Positions 16,529 through 25,513 of a DNA stretch of 34,566 bases are shown piece by piece; position 1 is the first letter of the stretch, and each line of letters opens with the position of its first letter. This DNA is from Roseburia sp. (GTDB lineage Bacteria; Bacillota; Clostridia; Lachnospirales; Lachnospiraceae). The notes below the pieces were generated by a model. It made no database searches, was not told where the DNA came from, and was given only the letters and a program-made list of their open reading frames with translations. The position numbers and the translations under genes are program-made. Where the stretch lies: contig JAMPFC010000023.1 of the NCBI GenBank assembly GCA_023664685.1, positions 1-34,566 of the forward strand, in the 5' to 3' direction.

Positions 16529-18589
16529 ATGGAAAATAATAAAAACAAATTGTCCGGAAATAATCCAAAGAAAAACAGGACGAATATCATTATCTGCGTT
16601 GCAGCAGCATTTTTTGCGTTCGGACTCATCTTGTTTTTAAATTCGGAGATACAGAAAAATACTCAGAAAGAGATTACGTATACAAAGTTTATTGATATGT
16701 TGAAAGAGGGGAAGGTTGAAAAAGTGACCTTTGGCACCAATGTCATTTATATTGAGCCAAAGGCTGAAGAAAAGTCTTCGCTTTTTAAGGTTACGTATTA
16801 TACCGGATATGTAAATGATACTGCATTGGTTCAGGACATGCTGAACCGCTATGACGTGGAATTTACAGCGGAGATCGAGGACACCAGTTCGGGTGTGTTG
16901 GAGTTTTTCCTTGCTTATATCCTGCCTTTTGTGGGAATGTGGGTCGTGCTGTGGCTTCTGATGCGTGTCATGACAAAAGGCGGAGGCGGCGGTGGCCTTA
17001 TGGGCGTGGGAAAATCGACCGCCAAGATGTATGTAGAAAAAGAGACTGGTGTGACATTTAAAGATGTGGCGGGTGAGGAAGAGGCGAAGGAGTCTTTGAC
17101 GGAACTTGTAGATTTCCTGAAAAACCCGGATAAGTATCGGAAAATCGGCGCCAGACTTCCGAAGGGCGCTCTTTTAGTCGGCCCTCCGGGAACAGGTAAG
17201 ACACTCCTTGCCAAAGCGCTGGCGGGGGAGGCGAGCGTACCGTTTTTCTCCCTGTCGGGTTCGGATTTTGTGGAAATGTTCGTCGGCGTCGGTGCATCCC
17301 GTGTCAGGGATCTGTTTAAACAGGCACAGTCGATGGCACCCTGTATTATATTTATAGATGAGATCGATGCGATCGGAAAGAGCCGGGATACTCAGTATGG
17401 CGGTGGAAATGACGAGCGCGAGCAGACGTTGAACCAGCTTCTTTCGGAGATGGATGGTTTCGATTCTTCAAAGGGAATCGTCATTCTCGGTGCGACAAAC
17501 CGTCCGGAGGTGTTGGATAAGGCGCTTCTCCGCCCGGGGCGTTTTGACCGGCGGATCATCGTGGAGAAGCCAGATCTGAAAGGGCGTATCGATGTATTGA
17601 AGGTTCATTCCCATGATGTGCTTATGGATGATACGGTAAATCTGGAGGAGATCGCCCTTGCGACTTCGGGGGCAGTGGGAGCTGATCTTGCAAATATGGT
17701 AAATGAAGCGGCGATCATGGCAGTTAAGGATGGCAGACGGGTTGTGAGCCAGAAGGATTTATTTGAGGCGGTGGAGGTCGTATTTGCCGGAAAGGAAAAG
17801 AAAGACCGAATCCTCGGAGAAGAGGAGAAGAAAATCGTGGCGTACCATGAAGTGGGACATGCGCTTGTCACGACGCTTCTCAAAAATGCAGAGCCGGTAC
17901 AGAAGATTACGATCGTGCCGCGTACAATGGGGGCGCTCGGCTATGTGATGCAGGTGCCGGAGGAAGAAAAATATCTTAGGAAGAAGGAAGAATTGATTTC
18001 CAAGATCGTTACGCTTTTTGGCGGACGTGCGGCAGAAGAAATCATTTTTGGAGATATCACAACAGGAGCTTCGAATGATATCGAGCAGGCGACGTCGATC
18101 GCCCGGGCGATGGTGACGCAGTATGGTATGAGTGAAAAGTTTGGCCTGATCGGGTTAGAGTCGATCCAGAACCGTTATCTGGACGGACGGGCAGTGATGA
18201 ACTGCGGCGACCAGACCGAGAGCGAAGTGGATCAGGAGGTCATGGCTCTGCTCAAAGAGTGTTATGATAAGGCATATCAGATCGTAGAAGAGCATACAGA
18301 GGTGCTTCACAAATTGGCGGCATATCTTGTGGAGCGGGAGACGATCACTGGAAAAGAGTTTGTAAAAATCTTTGAGGAAGAGACAGGGATCGTGCTGAAA
18401 AAAGCAGAGGATGAGAAAGCAAAACTTTCGGACAGCTCGCCGGAGCATGTTTCCGAAGAGAACGATATCGCGAAGACAACGAACGAGCATGAAGAGCAGA
18501 CGGAAACACCGGTGGAGGAAGCACAGGCCGAGAAAGCCGCTGAGAAAGCACAGACCGAGGAACAGGAGAATAAGACGGATGGCATATGA
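16529..18589 (+). CDS. ftsH: ATP-dependent zinc metalloprotease FtsH
   Basis: A 686-residue membrane protease that extracts and degrades membrane and short-lived cytoplasmic proteins. Helices at about 19-38 and 125-147 flank a small external domain and are followed by a glycine-rich hinge. The AAA+ domain has Walker A G-P-P-G-T-G-K-T (218-225), Walker B I-I-F-I-D-E-I-D (near 273-280) and the second region of homology with R-P-G-R-F-D. The zinc site is H-E-V-G-H (440-444), where most FtsH have H-E-A-G-H, with a third ligand D517 in [10 protein letters not shown]. The last 50 residues are Glu/Ala/Lys/Thr-rich and probably disordered. The 3' end overlaps the next gene. Confidence 0.97.
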   Translation: MENNKNKLSGNNPKKNRTNIIICVAAAFFAFGLILFLNSEIQKNTQKEITYTKFIDMLKEGKVEKVTFGTNVIYIEPKAEEKSSLFKVTYYTGYVNDTALVQDMLNRYDVEFTAEIEDTSSGVLEFFLAYILPFVGMWVVLWLLMRVMTKGGGGGGLMGVGKSTAKMYVEKETGVTFKDVAGEEEAKESLTELVDFLKNPDKYRKIGARLPKGALLVGPPGTGKTLLAKALAGEASVPFFSLSGSDFVEMFVGVGASRVRDLFKQAQSMAPCIIFIDEIDAIGKSRDTQYGGGNDEREQTLNQLLSEMDGFDSSKGIVILGATNRPEVLDKALLRPGRFDRRIIVEKPDLKGRIDVLKVHSHDVLMDDTVNLEEIALATSGAVGADLANMVNEAAIMAVKDGRRVVSQKDLFEAVEVVFAGKEKKDRILGEEEKKIVAYHEVGHALVTTLLKNAEPVQKITIVPRTMGALGYVMQVPEEEKYLRKKEELISKIVTLFGGRAAEEIIFGDITTGASNDIEQATSIARAMVTQYGMSEKFGLIGLESIQNRYLDGRAVMNCGDQTESEVDQEVMALLKECYDKAYQIVEEHTEVLHKLAAYLVERETITGKEFVKIFEEETGIVLKKAEDEKAKLSDSSPEHVSEENDIAKTTNEHEEQTETPVEEAQAEKAAEKAQTEEQENKTDGI

Positions 18590-19388
18590 GATTCTGGTTC
18601 TGGATGTGGACGGAACGCTGATGCGGACGGATAAAGTCATTTCCGAAAAGACGATCAACGAGATCGTGCGGGTGCAGGAGGAAGGGATCAAGGTGGCGAT
18701 CGCCTCCGGGCGGTGTACTGCCGGGATCATGCCCACAGCAAGAAAAATCCGGTTGGATGAATTTGGCGGATATATTGTCTCATATAATGGGGGCTGTATC
18801 AGTAACTGCCAGACTGGGGAGATCATTTACAATATCAATCTGCCGGATGGGATCGTGCAGGAGATTTATGAATTTTCAAAGAACGAAAAAACTGGGATCA
18901 TGACGTATCATGAGAATGATATCATTGCGGAAAATGATGCGGATCAGTATATACAGATTGATGCAAAGGGATGTGATATCGATATCCATGTTGTGGAAAA
19001 TTTTGGAAAAGAGGTCACGTATCCGGTCAATAAATGCCTGCTTACCGGAGATCCCGAATATATGGCGCAGGTGGAGCCGAGGGCGGCAAAAGCGTTTGAG
19101 GGAAGACTCAGCGTATACCGCTCGGAGGATTTTTATGTGGAGATGATGCCTCTTGGCATCGACAAGGCATATGGGTTATCAAAGCTTTTGAAACGGCTTG
19201 GGTATACGAGAAGCCAGATGATATGCTGTGGTGATGGTTTTAATGATATTTCGATGATCGAGTATGCGGGGCTAGGAGTGGCGATGGCAAATGCCAGTGA
19301 GCAGGTGCGGGAGCATGCAGATTATATTGCACCGCATTGTGACGAGGATGGACTTGTCGATGTGATCCGGCGTTTTATCACCGTGTAG
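18579..19388 (+). CDS. Cof-type HAD-IIB phosphatase
   Basis: A 269-residue hydrolase. ATG 18579 overlaps the end of ftsH by 11 bases in another frame and has AGGAG ten bases upstream; the frame is open further left inside ftsH, but that part is only Arg/Lys shadow sequence. HAD motif I is D-V-D-G-T-L-M (9-15), motif II A-S-G-R, motif III K near the G-I-D-K-A segment and motif IV G-D-G-F-N-D-I-S-M. An inserted C2B cap gives the Cof/YidA family. These enzymes dephosphorylate sugar phosphates, nucleotides or cofactor intermediates; the actual substrate cannot be predicted. Confidence 0.92.
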   Translation: MAYEILVLDVDGTLMRTDKVISEKTINEIVRVQEEGIKVAIASGRCTAGIMPTARKIRLDEFGGYIVSYNGGCISNCQTGEIIYNINLPDGIVQEIYEFSKNEKTGIMTYHENDIIAENDADQYIQIDAKGCDIDIHVVENFGKEVTYPVNKCLLTGDPEYMAQVEPRAAKAFEGRLSVYRSEDFYVEMMPLGIDKAYGLSKLLKRLGYTRSQMICCGDGFNDISMIEYAGLGVAMANASEQVREHADYIAPHCDEDGLVDVIRRFITV

Positions 19389-19459
19389 CGGGGATGTCAT
19401 CGTGCCATCAGGCTGGCTTCGATGATTGAAACAATGCAATGGAAAGAGGACAAGGCGGT

Positions 19460-21301
19460 ATGGTGTTTGACATTGATGAAGAACTGAAAAAGCTTCCGGA
19501 TAAGCCGGGCGTGTATTTGATGCATGACAAAGATGACCATATTATCTATGTCGGTAAAGCGATCGTGCTGAAAAACCGGGTAAGACAGTATTTTCAGAAG
19601 AGCCGGAACGTGTCTCCGAAGATCGAGCGGATGATCGAACAGATCGCATGGTTTGAGTATATTGTAACGGACAGCGAACTGGAGGCGCTTGTGCTTGAGT
19701 GCAATCTGATCAAGGAGCATAATCCGAAATATAATACGATGCTAAAGGATGGCAAGAGCTATCCTTTTTTGAAAGCAACGATTCAGGAGGAGTATCCGCG
19801 GTTTGTATTTGCAAGGCAGATGAAGCGGGATGGCGCCAAGTATTTTGGCCCATTTACGAGCGGGGCGGCGATCCGGGATACGATTGAGCTTTTGAATAAA
19901 CTCTTTCATCTGCGAAACTGCCGGCGGGTTCTTCCACGCGATACAGGGAAGGAGCGTCCGTGCCTTTACCATCAGATGGGACAGTGTCCGGCGCCCTGTC
20001 AGGGGCATGTCGACCGTGAGGAGTACCGGGAAAATTTTCAGAGGGCGATCTCGTTTCTCAATGGAAATACAAAAGAAGTTCTGGCGGGGCTTCAGGAAAA
20101 GATGGAAGAGCTTGCGCAGAGCATGAAATTTGAAGAGGCGGCGGTATACCGTGATCTGATCCAGAGTGTAAAACAGGTCACAGAGCGCCAGAAAATCACA
20201 AGCGATGACAATGAAGACCGTGATATTATCGCACTTGCCAGAAATGGCGACGAGGCGGTTGTTCAGGTGTTTTTTATCCGAGGCGGAAAGCTCATTGGGC
20301 GGGAGCATTATTATCTGACTGGTGTTTTTGAGGAAGAGGAGGGGCATATACTCGGGGCTTTTATCAAGCAGATGTATGCGGGAACACCTTATATTCCGAG
20401 GGAACTCTGGACGGAATGCGAGCCGGAGGACAGTGGGGCGATCTTAGAGTGGCTGGCGAAAAAAAGAGGACACAAGGTTTTTTTGAGAAATCCCAAGCGG
20501 GGGGAGAAAGAGCGGCTTTTGGATCTTGCGAAGCGGAATGCCCAGATGGTGCTTGCGCAGGATGCCGAAAAACTGAAACGTGAGCGCGAGCGTACTCTGG
20601 GGGCGATGGAGGAGATCGAAGGGCTTCTCGGACTGAGCGGACTGAACCGGGTCGAATCCTATGACATCTCGAATATCAATGGCTTTGAGACGGTTGGTTC
20701 GATGGTTGTGTTTGAAAAAGGACGTGCCAAGAAAAATGATTACCGGAAGTTCCGGATCCGCTCTGTGACCGGGCCGGATGATTATCATTCGATGGAGGAA
20801 CTTTTGACGAGGCGGTTTACTCATGGAAAGCGGGAGGACTTGGCGGAGATGGATTCGTTCCGCCTGTTCCCGGACGTGATCTTTATGGATGGCGGTAAGG
20901 GTCAGGTCAATGTGGCTGAGCGCATTCTTGCCGAATTGCAGCTGGATATCCCGGTGTGCGGTATGGTGAAGGATGATCACCACCGGACAAGAGGATTGTT
21001 TTTTAAGAACGAGGAGATACCGATCGATACGCATGGTCAGGGATTCCGCCTGATCACGAGGATACAGGATGAGACGCACCGGTTTGCGATCGAGTATCAC
21101 AGACAGATTCGGGGAAAGACGCAAGTGCACTCCATTTTGGACGATATTCCGACGATTGGGGCGGCGAGACGGAAAGCGCTGATGAAATATTATGCGTCGC
21201 TTGAAGATATTAAGCGTGCGACGGTGGAGGAGCTGCGAGAGGTTCCGGGGATGAATGAGAGATCGGCGAAAGCGGTGGTGGAGTTTTTCCGGGAAGGGTA
21301 A
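19460..21301 (+). CDS. uvrC: Excinuclease ABC subunit C
   Basis: A 613-residue nuclease that makes both incisions in nucleotide excision repair. ATG 19460 gives the family-like N-terminus ([17 protein letters not shown]); ATG 19439 is possible but has a weaker ribosome site. The GIY-YIG domain (G-V-Y-L-M ... I-I-Y-V-G-K-A) is at about 14-95. A cysteine cluster near 150-175 probably binds an iron-sulfur cluster (C-R-R ... C-L ... C-P-A-P-C). A UVR helix pair is at about 200-235, an RNase-H-like nuclease domain at about 360-530, and two helix-hairpin-helix motifs at the end. It is full length. It follows the HAD gene by 71 bases. Confidence 0.96.
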   Translation: MVFDIDEELKKLPDKPGVYLMHDKDDHIIYVGKAIVLKNRVRQYFQKSRNVSPKIERMIEQIAWFEYIVTDSELEALVLECNLIKEHNPKYNTMLKDGKSYPFLKATIQEEYPRFVFARQMKRDGAKYFGPFTSGAAIRDTIELLNKLFHLRNCRRVLPRDTGKERPCLYHQMGQCPAPCQGHVDREEYRENFQRAISFLNGNTKEVLAGLQEKMEELAQSMKFEEAAVYRDLIQSVKQVTERQKITSDDNEDRDIIALARNGDEAVVQVFFIRGGKLIGREHYYLTGVFEEEEGHILGAFIKQMYAGTPYIPRELWTECEPEDSGAILEWLAKKRGHKVFLRNPKRGEKERLLDLAKRNAQMVLAQDAEKLKRERERTLGAMEEIEGLLGLSGLNRVESYDISNINGFETVGSMVVFEKGRAKKNDYRKFRIRSVTGPDDYHSMEELLTRRFTHGKREDLAEMDSFRLFPDVIFMDGGKGQVNVAERILAELQLDIPVCGMVKDDHHRTRGLFFKNEEIPIDTHGQGFRLITRIQDETHRFAIEYHRQIRGKTQVHSILDDIPTIGAARRKALMKYYASLEDIKRATVEELREVPGMNERSAKAVVEFFREG

Positions 21302-21331
21302 GAAGTTGGAATGGGGAAAATGCATAGGGAG

Positions 21332-21535
21332 TTAGTTTTTTGTGTTAGTCAGACCGAGGATATAATCAGTAGAGACTCCATAAAACTTTGATAGTTGGAT
21401 AAGAATGGCAGTTGGGATGTCCCTTGCACCAGTCTCATAATTGCTATATGTTTGTTGGGTACAGTGGAGTTCCTTACTGATCTGTGCTTGTGTCAAATCT
21501 GAATCTTCTCTTAAATCCCGTAGTCTCGGATACAT
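21332..21535 (-). CDS. XRE-family helix-turn-helix repressor
   Basis: A 67-residue single-domain Cro/CI-type regulator. The start at 21535 (MYPRLRDLRED) is chosen because GGGGGA lies just before it; an ATG four codons upstream would cover that site. The five-helix domain has D-L-T-Q-A-Q-I-S-K-E-L-H-C-T-Q-Q-T-Y as helix-turn-helix and the common tail S-K-F-Y-G-V-S-T-D-Y-I-L-G-L. There is no ligand or protease domain, so control is by abundance or a partner. It is divergent from the secreted DUF6273 gene, with two palindromes between them that are its likely operators. Confidence 0.9.
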   Translation of the reverse strand: MYPRLRDLREDSDLTQAQISKELHCTQQTYSNYETGARDIPTAILIQLSKFYGVSTDYILGLTNTKN

Positions 21536-21584
21536 AGTTTCCCCCATATGCTACAAAATGAACAGTTCACTTAGAATATAGCAC

Positions 21585-21625
21585 ACAACAAAATGTTGTA
21601 TTGACTTTTACAACATTTTGTTGTA
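21585..21625. promoter_or_regulatory. Paired palindromic operators in the XRE/DUF6273 gap
   Basis: O1 is ACAACA-AAA-TGTTGT (21585-21599) and O2 is TACAACA-TTT-TGTTGTA (21609-21625). Both are perfect dyads with centres 25 bases apart, and the 16 bases at 21585-21600 are the exact reverse complement of 21609-21624. They surround and overlap the rightward promoter, as expected for a repressor bound at two sites. Confidence 0.75.
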
Positions 21626-21629
21626 ACAT
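21601..21629 (+). promoter_or_regulatory. Promoter of the DUF6273 surface gene
   Basis: TTGACT (21601-21606) lies exactly between the two palindromes and TAACAT (21624-21629) abuts the second, with a 17-base spacer. An occupied O2 would block RNA polymerase. Confidence 0.6.
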
Positions 21630-21691
21630 ATTTTTGGGAATGATGCTTAGTTTGACATGGGAGTTATAGAAGAGAAGGAGGAAACGAACGA

Positions 21692-23848
21692 ATGAAACGA
21701 AGAAAAATGGGAGTATATGTATATGGAAGAGTGACAGCGCTGTTGTTGATTTGCACTGTTATATTGTCAGGTCAGAATGTTTTGGCTGCAAAGGCAGTGG
21801 ATACTGTTAATTCATTGGATGCGGGGACGAGTTATAATTTGAAAAATCCGATTGTGAGAGCAGTGAATCCTCCCAAAGTGACGAGTCATGGGGTGAGTAA
21901 CCCGACGAATAGTGAAGGTGTAGTAGAATGGGACTGTATTTATTTTGGAAATTATCCACAGAGTGAGTATAAACCGCAGGTCGTACCGGAAAATCCAGAG
22001 AATGATGTGGAATATGTGGATAAAGATGGGACGAAGATGGTTTATAAAAAAGAAAAGTATTATAAAATAGAACCAATCAAATGGCGGGTGCTTTCCATAA
22101 ATGGTGAGGATGCTTTTCTTTTGGCTGATAGCAAACTTGATGCACAAAAGTATGACACTCGTAGTTATAGTAACAAAGATGATATTACATGGGAGAATTG
22201 TACAGTAAGAACATGGTTGAATGAAACATTTTTAAACCGGGCATTTACGACATCTGAACAAGCGGCAATAATAAGTACGAAAGTAGTAAATGAGGATGAT
22301 TCTTATTATAGTAATAGCGTGGAGGCAGATACAATAGATAAAGTATATTTGCTCTCAGTGAACGAATTGCTGAACCCTTATTATGGGTTTACTTCGTGGT
22401 ACGATGATGTGACGATTAAAACATGTGGAAGTACTGATTGGTGCGGTGCAAATAGTAACTATGGCAATGATGGTGACTTTGGTTTGCCCTCTACAAATTG
22501 GGTGTTGCGGTCAGGGACTAATATGAGGGAAACCGGGGCAGGGACAGGGTTAAATTCGGTTGGATATAGCTTTTATACTTGTGGGGTTCGCCCGGTTTTA
22601 CATCTAGATCTGTCATCAGAGTCGGTTTGGTCATATGCGGGTGTGACATCTTCGGAGGCTGGAGAGATTGTCAGCACATGGGATTGCGTGTGGTTTGGAA
22701 ATTATCCGCAAAATGAATATGAACCGACGACTGCACCAGAGAATCCAGAAGATGACCAAGAGTATGTAGATGATGATGGAACTAAGATGGTTTATAAAGA
22801 TGGAAGATATTTTAAAATAGAACCGATTAAATGGCGGGTGCTTTCCATAAATGATGAGGATGCCTTTCTTTTAGCTGATAGCATACTTGATGTACAAGCT
22901 TACAGTGAAAAAGAGAACAATACATATGATAGTGAGACATGGAAATCATGCAAAATACGTACATGGCTGAATAATGCATTTTTGAATGAGGCATTTACTT
23001 CATTTGAACAGTCGGCAATATTAAATACATCAATAGTAGATGAAGATACGATAGATAAAGTATATTTGCTCTCCCTGAACGAGTCAAAAAACTCTTCCTA
23101 TGGTTTTTCGAGCAGGAGAGATGATGTCGGTACACGAAAAGCAGTAAAAACGGATTACGCAGGTGGTAATGGGTTGCGTACCTTGTGGGAAAGTGCCGGG
23201 TGGTGGCTACGAACACCTTCGGAATGGCAATGGCATGAGACCGGACTGTATGTAGGTTTGTATGGAGATGTTGATGAGTATGGTCATTATGTATATAATG
23301 GTGCTGATTCGGTTCGCCCAGTGTTGCATCTGAAATTGTCATCGGATTTCGTTTGGTCATATGCCGGTACGGTGTCTTCTGATGGAAAAATCAGCGAATC
23401 AGAACCAAATTTTTCATTAAATAAGCCGACTCCGACACCTGATGTAGTGACGCAAAAGCCATTGGAGACTTCTTCCGTGGGAGAAATGTCAACTGTGGCA
23501 ATACCGTCGCAGAACCCCTTAAATACTTCAAATGTAAGAGAAAGCATAAATTTACAACAAAAAAAGATAACTCTTGGAAGAGTAAAGGGATTGAAATTAA
23601 AGGCAAAGAGAAAGGCACTCCAGATAAATTGGAAAAAGGTATCGGGAGTTACTGGCTATGAGGTACAGATTAGTGCTTCAAAGAAATTTATAAAAAAGAG
23701 TACAAGAAGTACAAAAAAATCAAACCTTATTGTTAAGAAATTGAAAACGAAACAAACCTATTTTGTCCGGGTTCGTACCTACGTCGCCCAAAATGGGAAA
23801 AAGACCTATGGTACATGGAGTAAAGTGGTAAAGAAAAAGGTGAAATAA
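21692..23848 (+). CDS. Secreted protein with duplicated DUF6273 module and FN3-like tail
   Basis: A 718-residue secreted protein. The signal peptide (about 1-33, ending L-A-A-K-A) is followed by two copies of a roughly 230-residue module (about 78-315 and 328-555). Each begins W-D-C-x-x-F-G-N-Y-P-Q and contains P-I-K-W-R-V-L-S-I-N, D-A-F-L-L-A-D-S, an R-T-W-L-N-x-x-F-L-N segment and a final V-R-P-V-L-H-L. These match DUF6273, a lectin-like surface fold of unknown ligand. A Pro/Thr/Ser linker (about 570-620) leads to a fibronectin-type-III-like, very lysine-rich domain (about 625-718). AAGGAGG precedes the ATG. There is no LPXTG motif. Base composition is more A/T-rich than its neighbours. Control by the adjacent XRE repressor is likely. 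Confidence 0.88.
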   Translation: MKRRKMGVYVYGRVTALLLICTVILSGQNVLAAKAVDTVNSLDAGTSYNLKNPIVRAVNPPKVTSHGVSNPTNSEGVVEWDCIYFGNYPQSEYKPQVVPENPENDVEYVDKDGTKMVYKKEKYYKIEPIKWRVLSINGEDAFLLADSKLDAQKYDTRSYSNKDDITWENCTVRTWLNETFLNRAFTTSEQAAIISTKVVNEDDSYYSNSVEADTIDKVYLLSVNELLNPYYGFTSWYDDVTIKTCGSTDWCGANSNYGNDGDFGLPSTNWVLRSGTNMRETGAGTGLNSVGYSFYTCGVRPVLHLDLSSESVWSYAGVTSSEAGEIVSTWDCVWFGNYPQNEYEPTTAPENPEDDQEYVDDDGTKMVYKDGRYFKIEPIKWRVLSINDEDAFLLADSILDVQAYSEKENNTYDSETWKSCKIRTWLNNAFLNEAFTSFEQSAILNTSIVDEDTIDKVYLLSLNESKNSSYGFSSRRDDVGTRKAVKTDYAGGNGLRTLWESAGWWLRTPSEWQWHETGLYVGLYGDVDEYGHYVYNGADSVRPVLHLKLSSDFVWSYAGTVSSDGKISESEPNFSLNKPTPTPDVVTQKPLETSSVGEMSTVAIPSQNPLNTSNVRESINLQQKKITLGRVKGLKLKAKRKALQINWKKVSGVTGYEVQISASKKFIKKSTRSTKKSNLIVKKLKTKQTYFVRVRTYVAQNGKKTYGTWSKVVKKKVK

Positions 23849-23890
23849 GTAAGATTCTGGAAATCCACTGGAACATTAAAAAATTTTATG
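23849..23890 (+). other. Short AT-rich gap after the DUF6273 gene
   Basis: No clear terminator with a T-tract is visible between the stop codon and the next promoter; read-through into the structured RNA is possible. Confidence 0.3.
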
Positions 23891-23919
23891 TTGACATAAA
23901 AGAAAATGAGTAGTATATT
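23891..23919 (+). promoter_or_regulatory. Strong sigma-A promoter of the structured RNA
   Basis: Consensus TTGACA (23891-23896) and TATATT (23914-23919) with a 17-base spacer. The predicted start is near 23926, 22 bases before the first paired base of the RNA. Confidence 0.75.
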
Positions 23920-23925
23920 ATAAGT

Positions 23926-24090
23926 GTAAAGAGAATAGAATAGTAATAAGTACAATTGTTTTTGAGGTCGGAAATGGTTCCCGACACACTCTGAAAAGAG
24001 TACCTGAGATGATGGATACACCGCCCATCCAAAAATAATTGTGCTTTTATTATATTATTAGGCACGGACAGAATGTTGGTGTCTTTTTTT
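23926..24090 (+). ncRNA. Candidate riboswitch: four-way-junction RNA with regulated terminator
   Basis: A 17-pair closing stem P1 joins 23948-23964 to 24030-24046 (two G-U pairs). It encloses three hairpins: P2 (GTCGG 23967-23971 with CCGAC 23981-23985), P3 (ACTCT 23988-23992 with AGAGT 23997-24001 and a GAAA loop) and P4 (GATGG 24011-24015 with CCATC 24025-24029). The single-stranded segment 24002-24010 could hold ligand-binding bases, and GGT in the P2 loop region (24-base distant strand 23976-23978) can pair with ACC in the P4 loop (24020-24022). A terminator follows at 24060-24090. The 3' strand of P1 (24041-24046, GTGCTT) can instead pair with the terminator's left arm (24060-24065, AGGCAC), so P1 and an antiterminator exclude each other. 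I do not recognise any known riboswitch class. The next gene on this strand is the cupin gene. Confidence 0.6.
24060..24090 (+). terminator. Terminator downstream of the structured RNA
   Basis: AGGCAC (24060-24065) pairs with GTGTCT (24079-24084) including one G-U, and T residues run to 24090. Its left arm is shared with a possible antiterminator formed with 24041-24046. Confidence 0.6.
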
Positions 24091-24262
24091 GTTCAAATCA
24101 TTATCATAAAGTCAATAGCAGTAAATCAAACAACTTTAAATTCTTCAATGGTGTACTTTCGTGTAAAACCCCGCAATTTTTTACAATCCCTCTTTTATGC
24201 TTATTGATATGATATGAGCAGGCAAGGACATTGCCAATATATTTTGAAGGGAAGTGTTGAAA
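24091..24262 (+). other. Leader region between terminator and cupin gene
   Basis: No gene and no strong second promoter were seen. GAAGGGA (24246-24252) is the ribosome site of the cupin gene. If the upstream RNA is a riboswitch this is the rest of the mRNA leader. Confidence 0.4.
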
Positions 24263-24658
24263 ATGGATCATAAAAATCTGTTTGAAAAATTTGATGGAGA
24301 GGGCAAGCTGCTTTTGCCAGACGAAGAGGTTTCTTTTGATGCGATTCCGTGGTCGAAGCATCCGGCATTTGATGGTGTTGAGCTAAAGCATATCATCACG
24401 TCTGAAAAGACAGGTGGAAGGTTTAGTTATCATCTTGTGAGGATCGCCCCAAATAAAAAGATCGGCGATCATATTCATGAAAGGCAACTGGAGACGCATG
24501 AGGTGATCTCCGGTGCGGGGGTATGTGTGAACGATGGTGTCACGCTGCCTTACGAAACCGGCGTAATATCTATTTTTCCCATAGGAGTACCGCATGAAGT
24601 CACTGCGGGGGATGAGGGGCTTTATCTTTTTGCAAAGTTTATGCCTGCTCTCTGCTGA
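24263..24658 (+). CDS. Small single-domain cupin
   Basis: A 131-residue cytoplasmic cupin. ATG 24263 is preferred to GTG 24254 and TTG 24257 because the GAAGGGA site is ten bases away from it. A conserved beta-barrel metal site is visible: H-I-H-x(4)-T-H-E in motif 1 and P-x-G-V-P-H-E in motif 2, suggesting three histidines and a glutamate. Cupins of this size are sugar or amino-acid isomerases, dioxygenases or small-molecule sensors; the substrate is not predictable. The N-terminal 40 residues are an extra strand region. It is convergent with the AraC regulator and is the first gene after the candidate riboswitch. Confidence 0.85.
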   Translation: MDHKNLFEKFDGEGKLLLPDEEVSFDAIPWSKHPAFDGVELKHIITSEKTGGRFSYHLVRIAPNKKIGDHIHERQLETHEVISGAGVCVNDGVTLPYETGVISIFPIGVPHEVTAGDEGLYLFAKFMPALC

Positions 24659-24691
24659 TTCAATGTCCTTTGCTGATTCAATGCCATCTGG

Positions 24692-25474
24692 CTAGATGAT
24701 TCCGGAGGATGATTTATACGTTAGCGGCGGTAAGCCTACATATTTTTCAAATTGCTTTATGAAGTGGCTTTGGTCGCAGAAACCTGTGGCTAAGGCTACT
24801 TCTGTTATTGTTTCGGCTTTGTGGATCAGGCGCTGCGCCTTGCGGATGCGGTTTTGTATTTGAAACTGATGCGGGGTAAGCCCAACCTCTGCCTTGAAAC
24901 TTCGGATCAAGTGGTATTTGCTGCTGAAAGCGTTTTTTGCCATTTCCTCGACAGTGAGTTTACACTCCGGGGATGCTTCCAACTGCTTTTTTAGATCGTG
25001 GATGTAGGGGTTATGTTTTTTAAGCTGCCGGTCGGAAGAATCCGCAATTTCATCCAAGCAGGTCAGGAGCTGCAAAATTTGATGCGGATCGATCTTTTCC
25101 ATAGGAAGAGCCTGCATCAGAAGAAATAAGATCTTGTCCTGTATGGTGGCGGCATCTACGTCATTTACCACATTTTTATCAATGCACAAGCTAAGCAGGG
25201 TATAACTGCCCTGTGCCAAAATGCTATGTGGTACATATGGAAATATGGCGAAAGTTTCATTTTGCCTATAAACTCTAGTTTTTTGATCAGTGGTAAGCGC
25301 AATGGCGCCATCCAGCAGGATGCCGATCGTCAGCACGGAAACATGGTTATGCAATGGGTAGGAGATTGTCCAGTCCTTACAGAAAATCAATTCAATGCCT
25401 GCTTTTGCACTGTATAAATAGCGGATCTTGTTTGTTGCCATAGGTTCGGCTTCTCTGGTCTGTGAAGAAATCAT
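24692..25474 (-). CDS. AraC-family transcriptional regulator
   Basis: A 260-residue regulator. The start at 25474 is chosen because AAAGGAGGT lies seven bases upstream; an ATG seven codons further out precedes that site. The N-terminal half (about 20-130) is an AraC-type cupin ligand-binding barrel (Y-P-L-H-N-H-V-S-V-L, then F-P-Y-V-P-H-S-I). The C-terminal half holds two helix-turn-helix motifs (V-E-E-M-A-K-N-A-F-S-S-K-Y-H-L-I-R and I-T-E-V-A-L-A-T-G-F-C-D-Q-S-H-F-I-K-Q-F) with the usual G-L-P-P tail. Ligand and targets are unknown; the convergent cupin gene and the minus-strand glucosaminidase next door are candidates only by position. Confidence 0.93.
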   Translation of the reverse strand: MISSQTREAEPMATNKIRYLYSAKAGIELIFCKDWTISYPLHNHVSVLTIGILLDGAIALTTDQKTRVYRQNETFAIFPYVPHSILAQGSYTLLSLCIDKNVVNDVDAATIQDKILFLLMQALPMEKIDPHQILQLLTCLDEIADSSDRQLKKHNPYIHDLKKQLEASPECKLTVEEMAKNAFSSKYHLIRSFKAEVGLTPHQFQIQNRIRKAQRLIHKAETITEVALATGFCDQSHFIKQFEKYVGLPPLTYKSSSGII

Positions 25475-25513
25475 GGCAAGACCTCCTTTTGGCATTGCTA
25501 TGCGATCACGTCC

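Noticed and set aside
18411-18578. A 56-codon Arg/Lys-rich N-terminal extension of the HAD phosphatase
   Set aside because: It is the shifted frame of the Glu/Ala-rich FtsH tail; the HAD fold and ribosome site support the start at 18579.
23990-24030. Hammerhead or glycine-riboswitch-like pieces in the structured RNA
   Set aside because: GAAA and CTGAGA are present but not in hammerhead order, and the reverse strand's TCTCAGGTA lacks the other conserved glycine aptamer elements.
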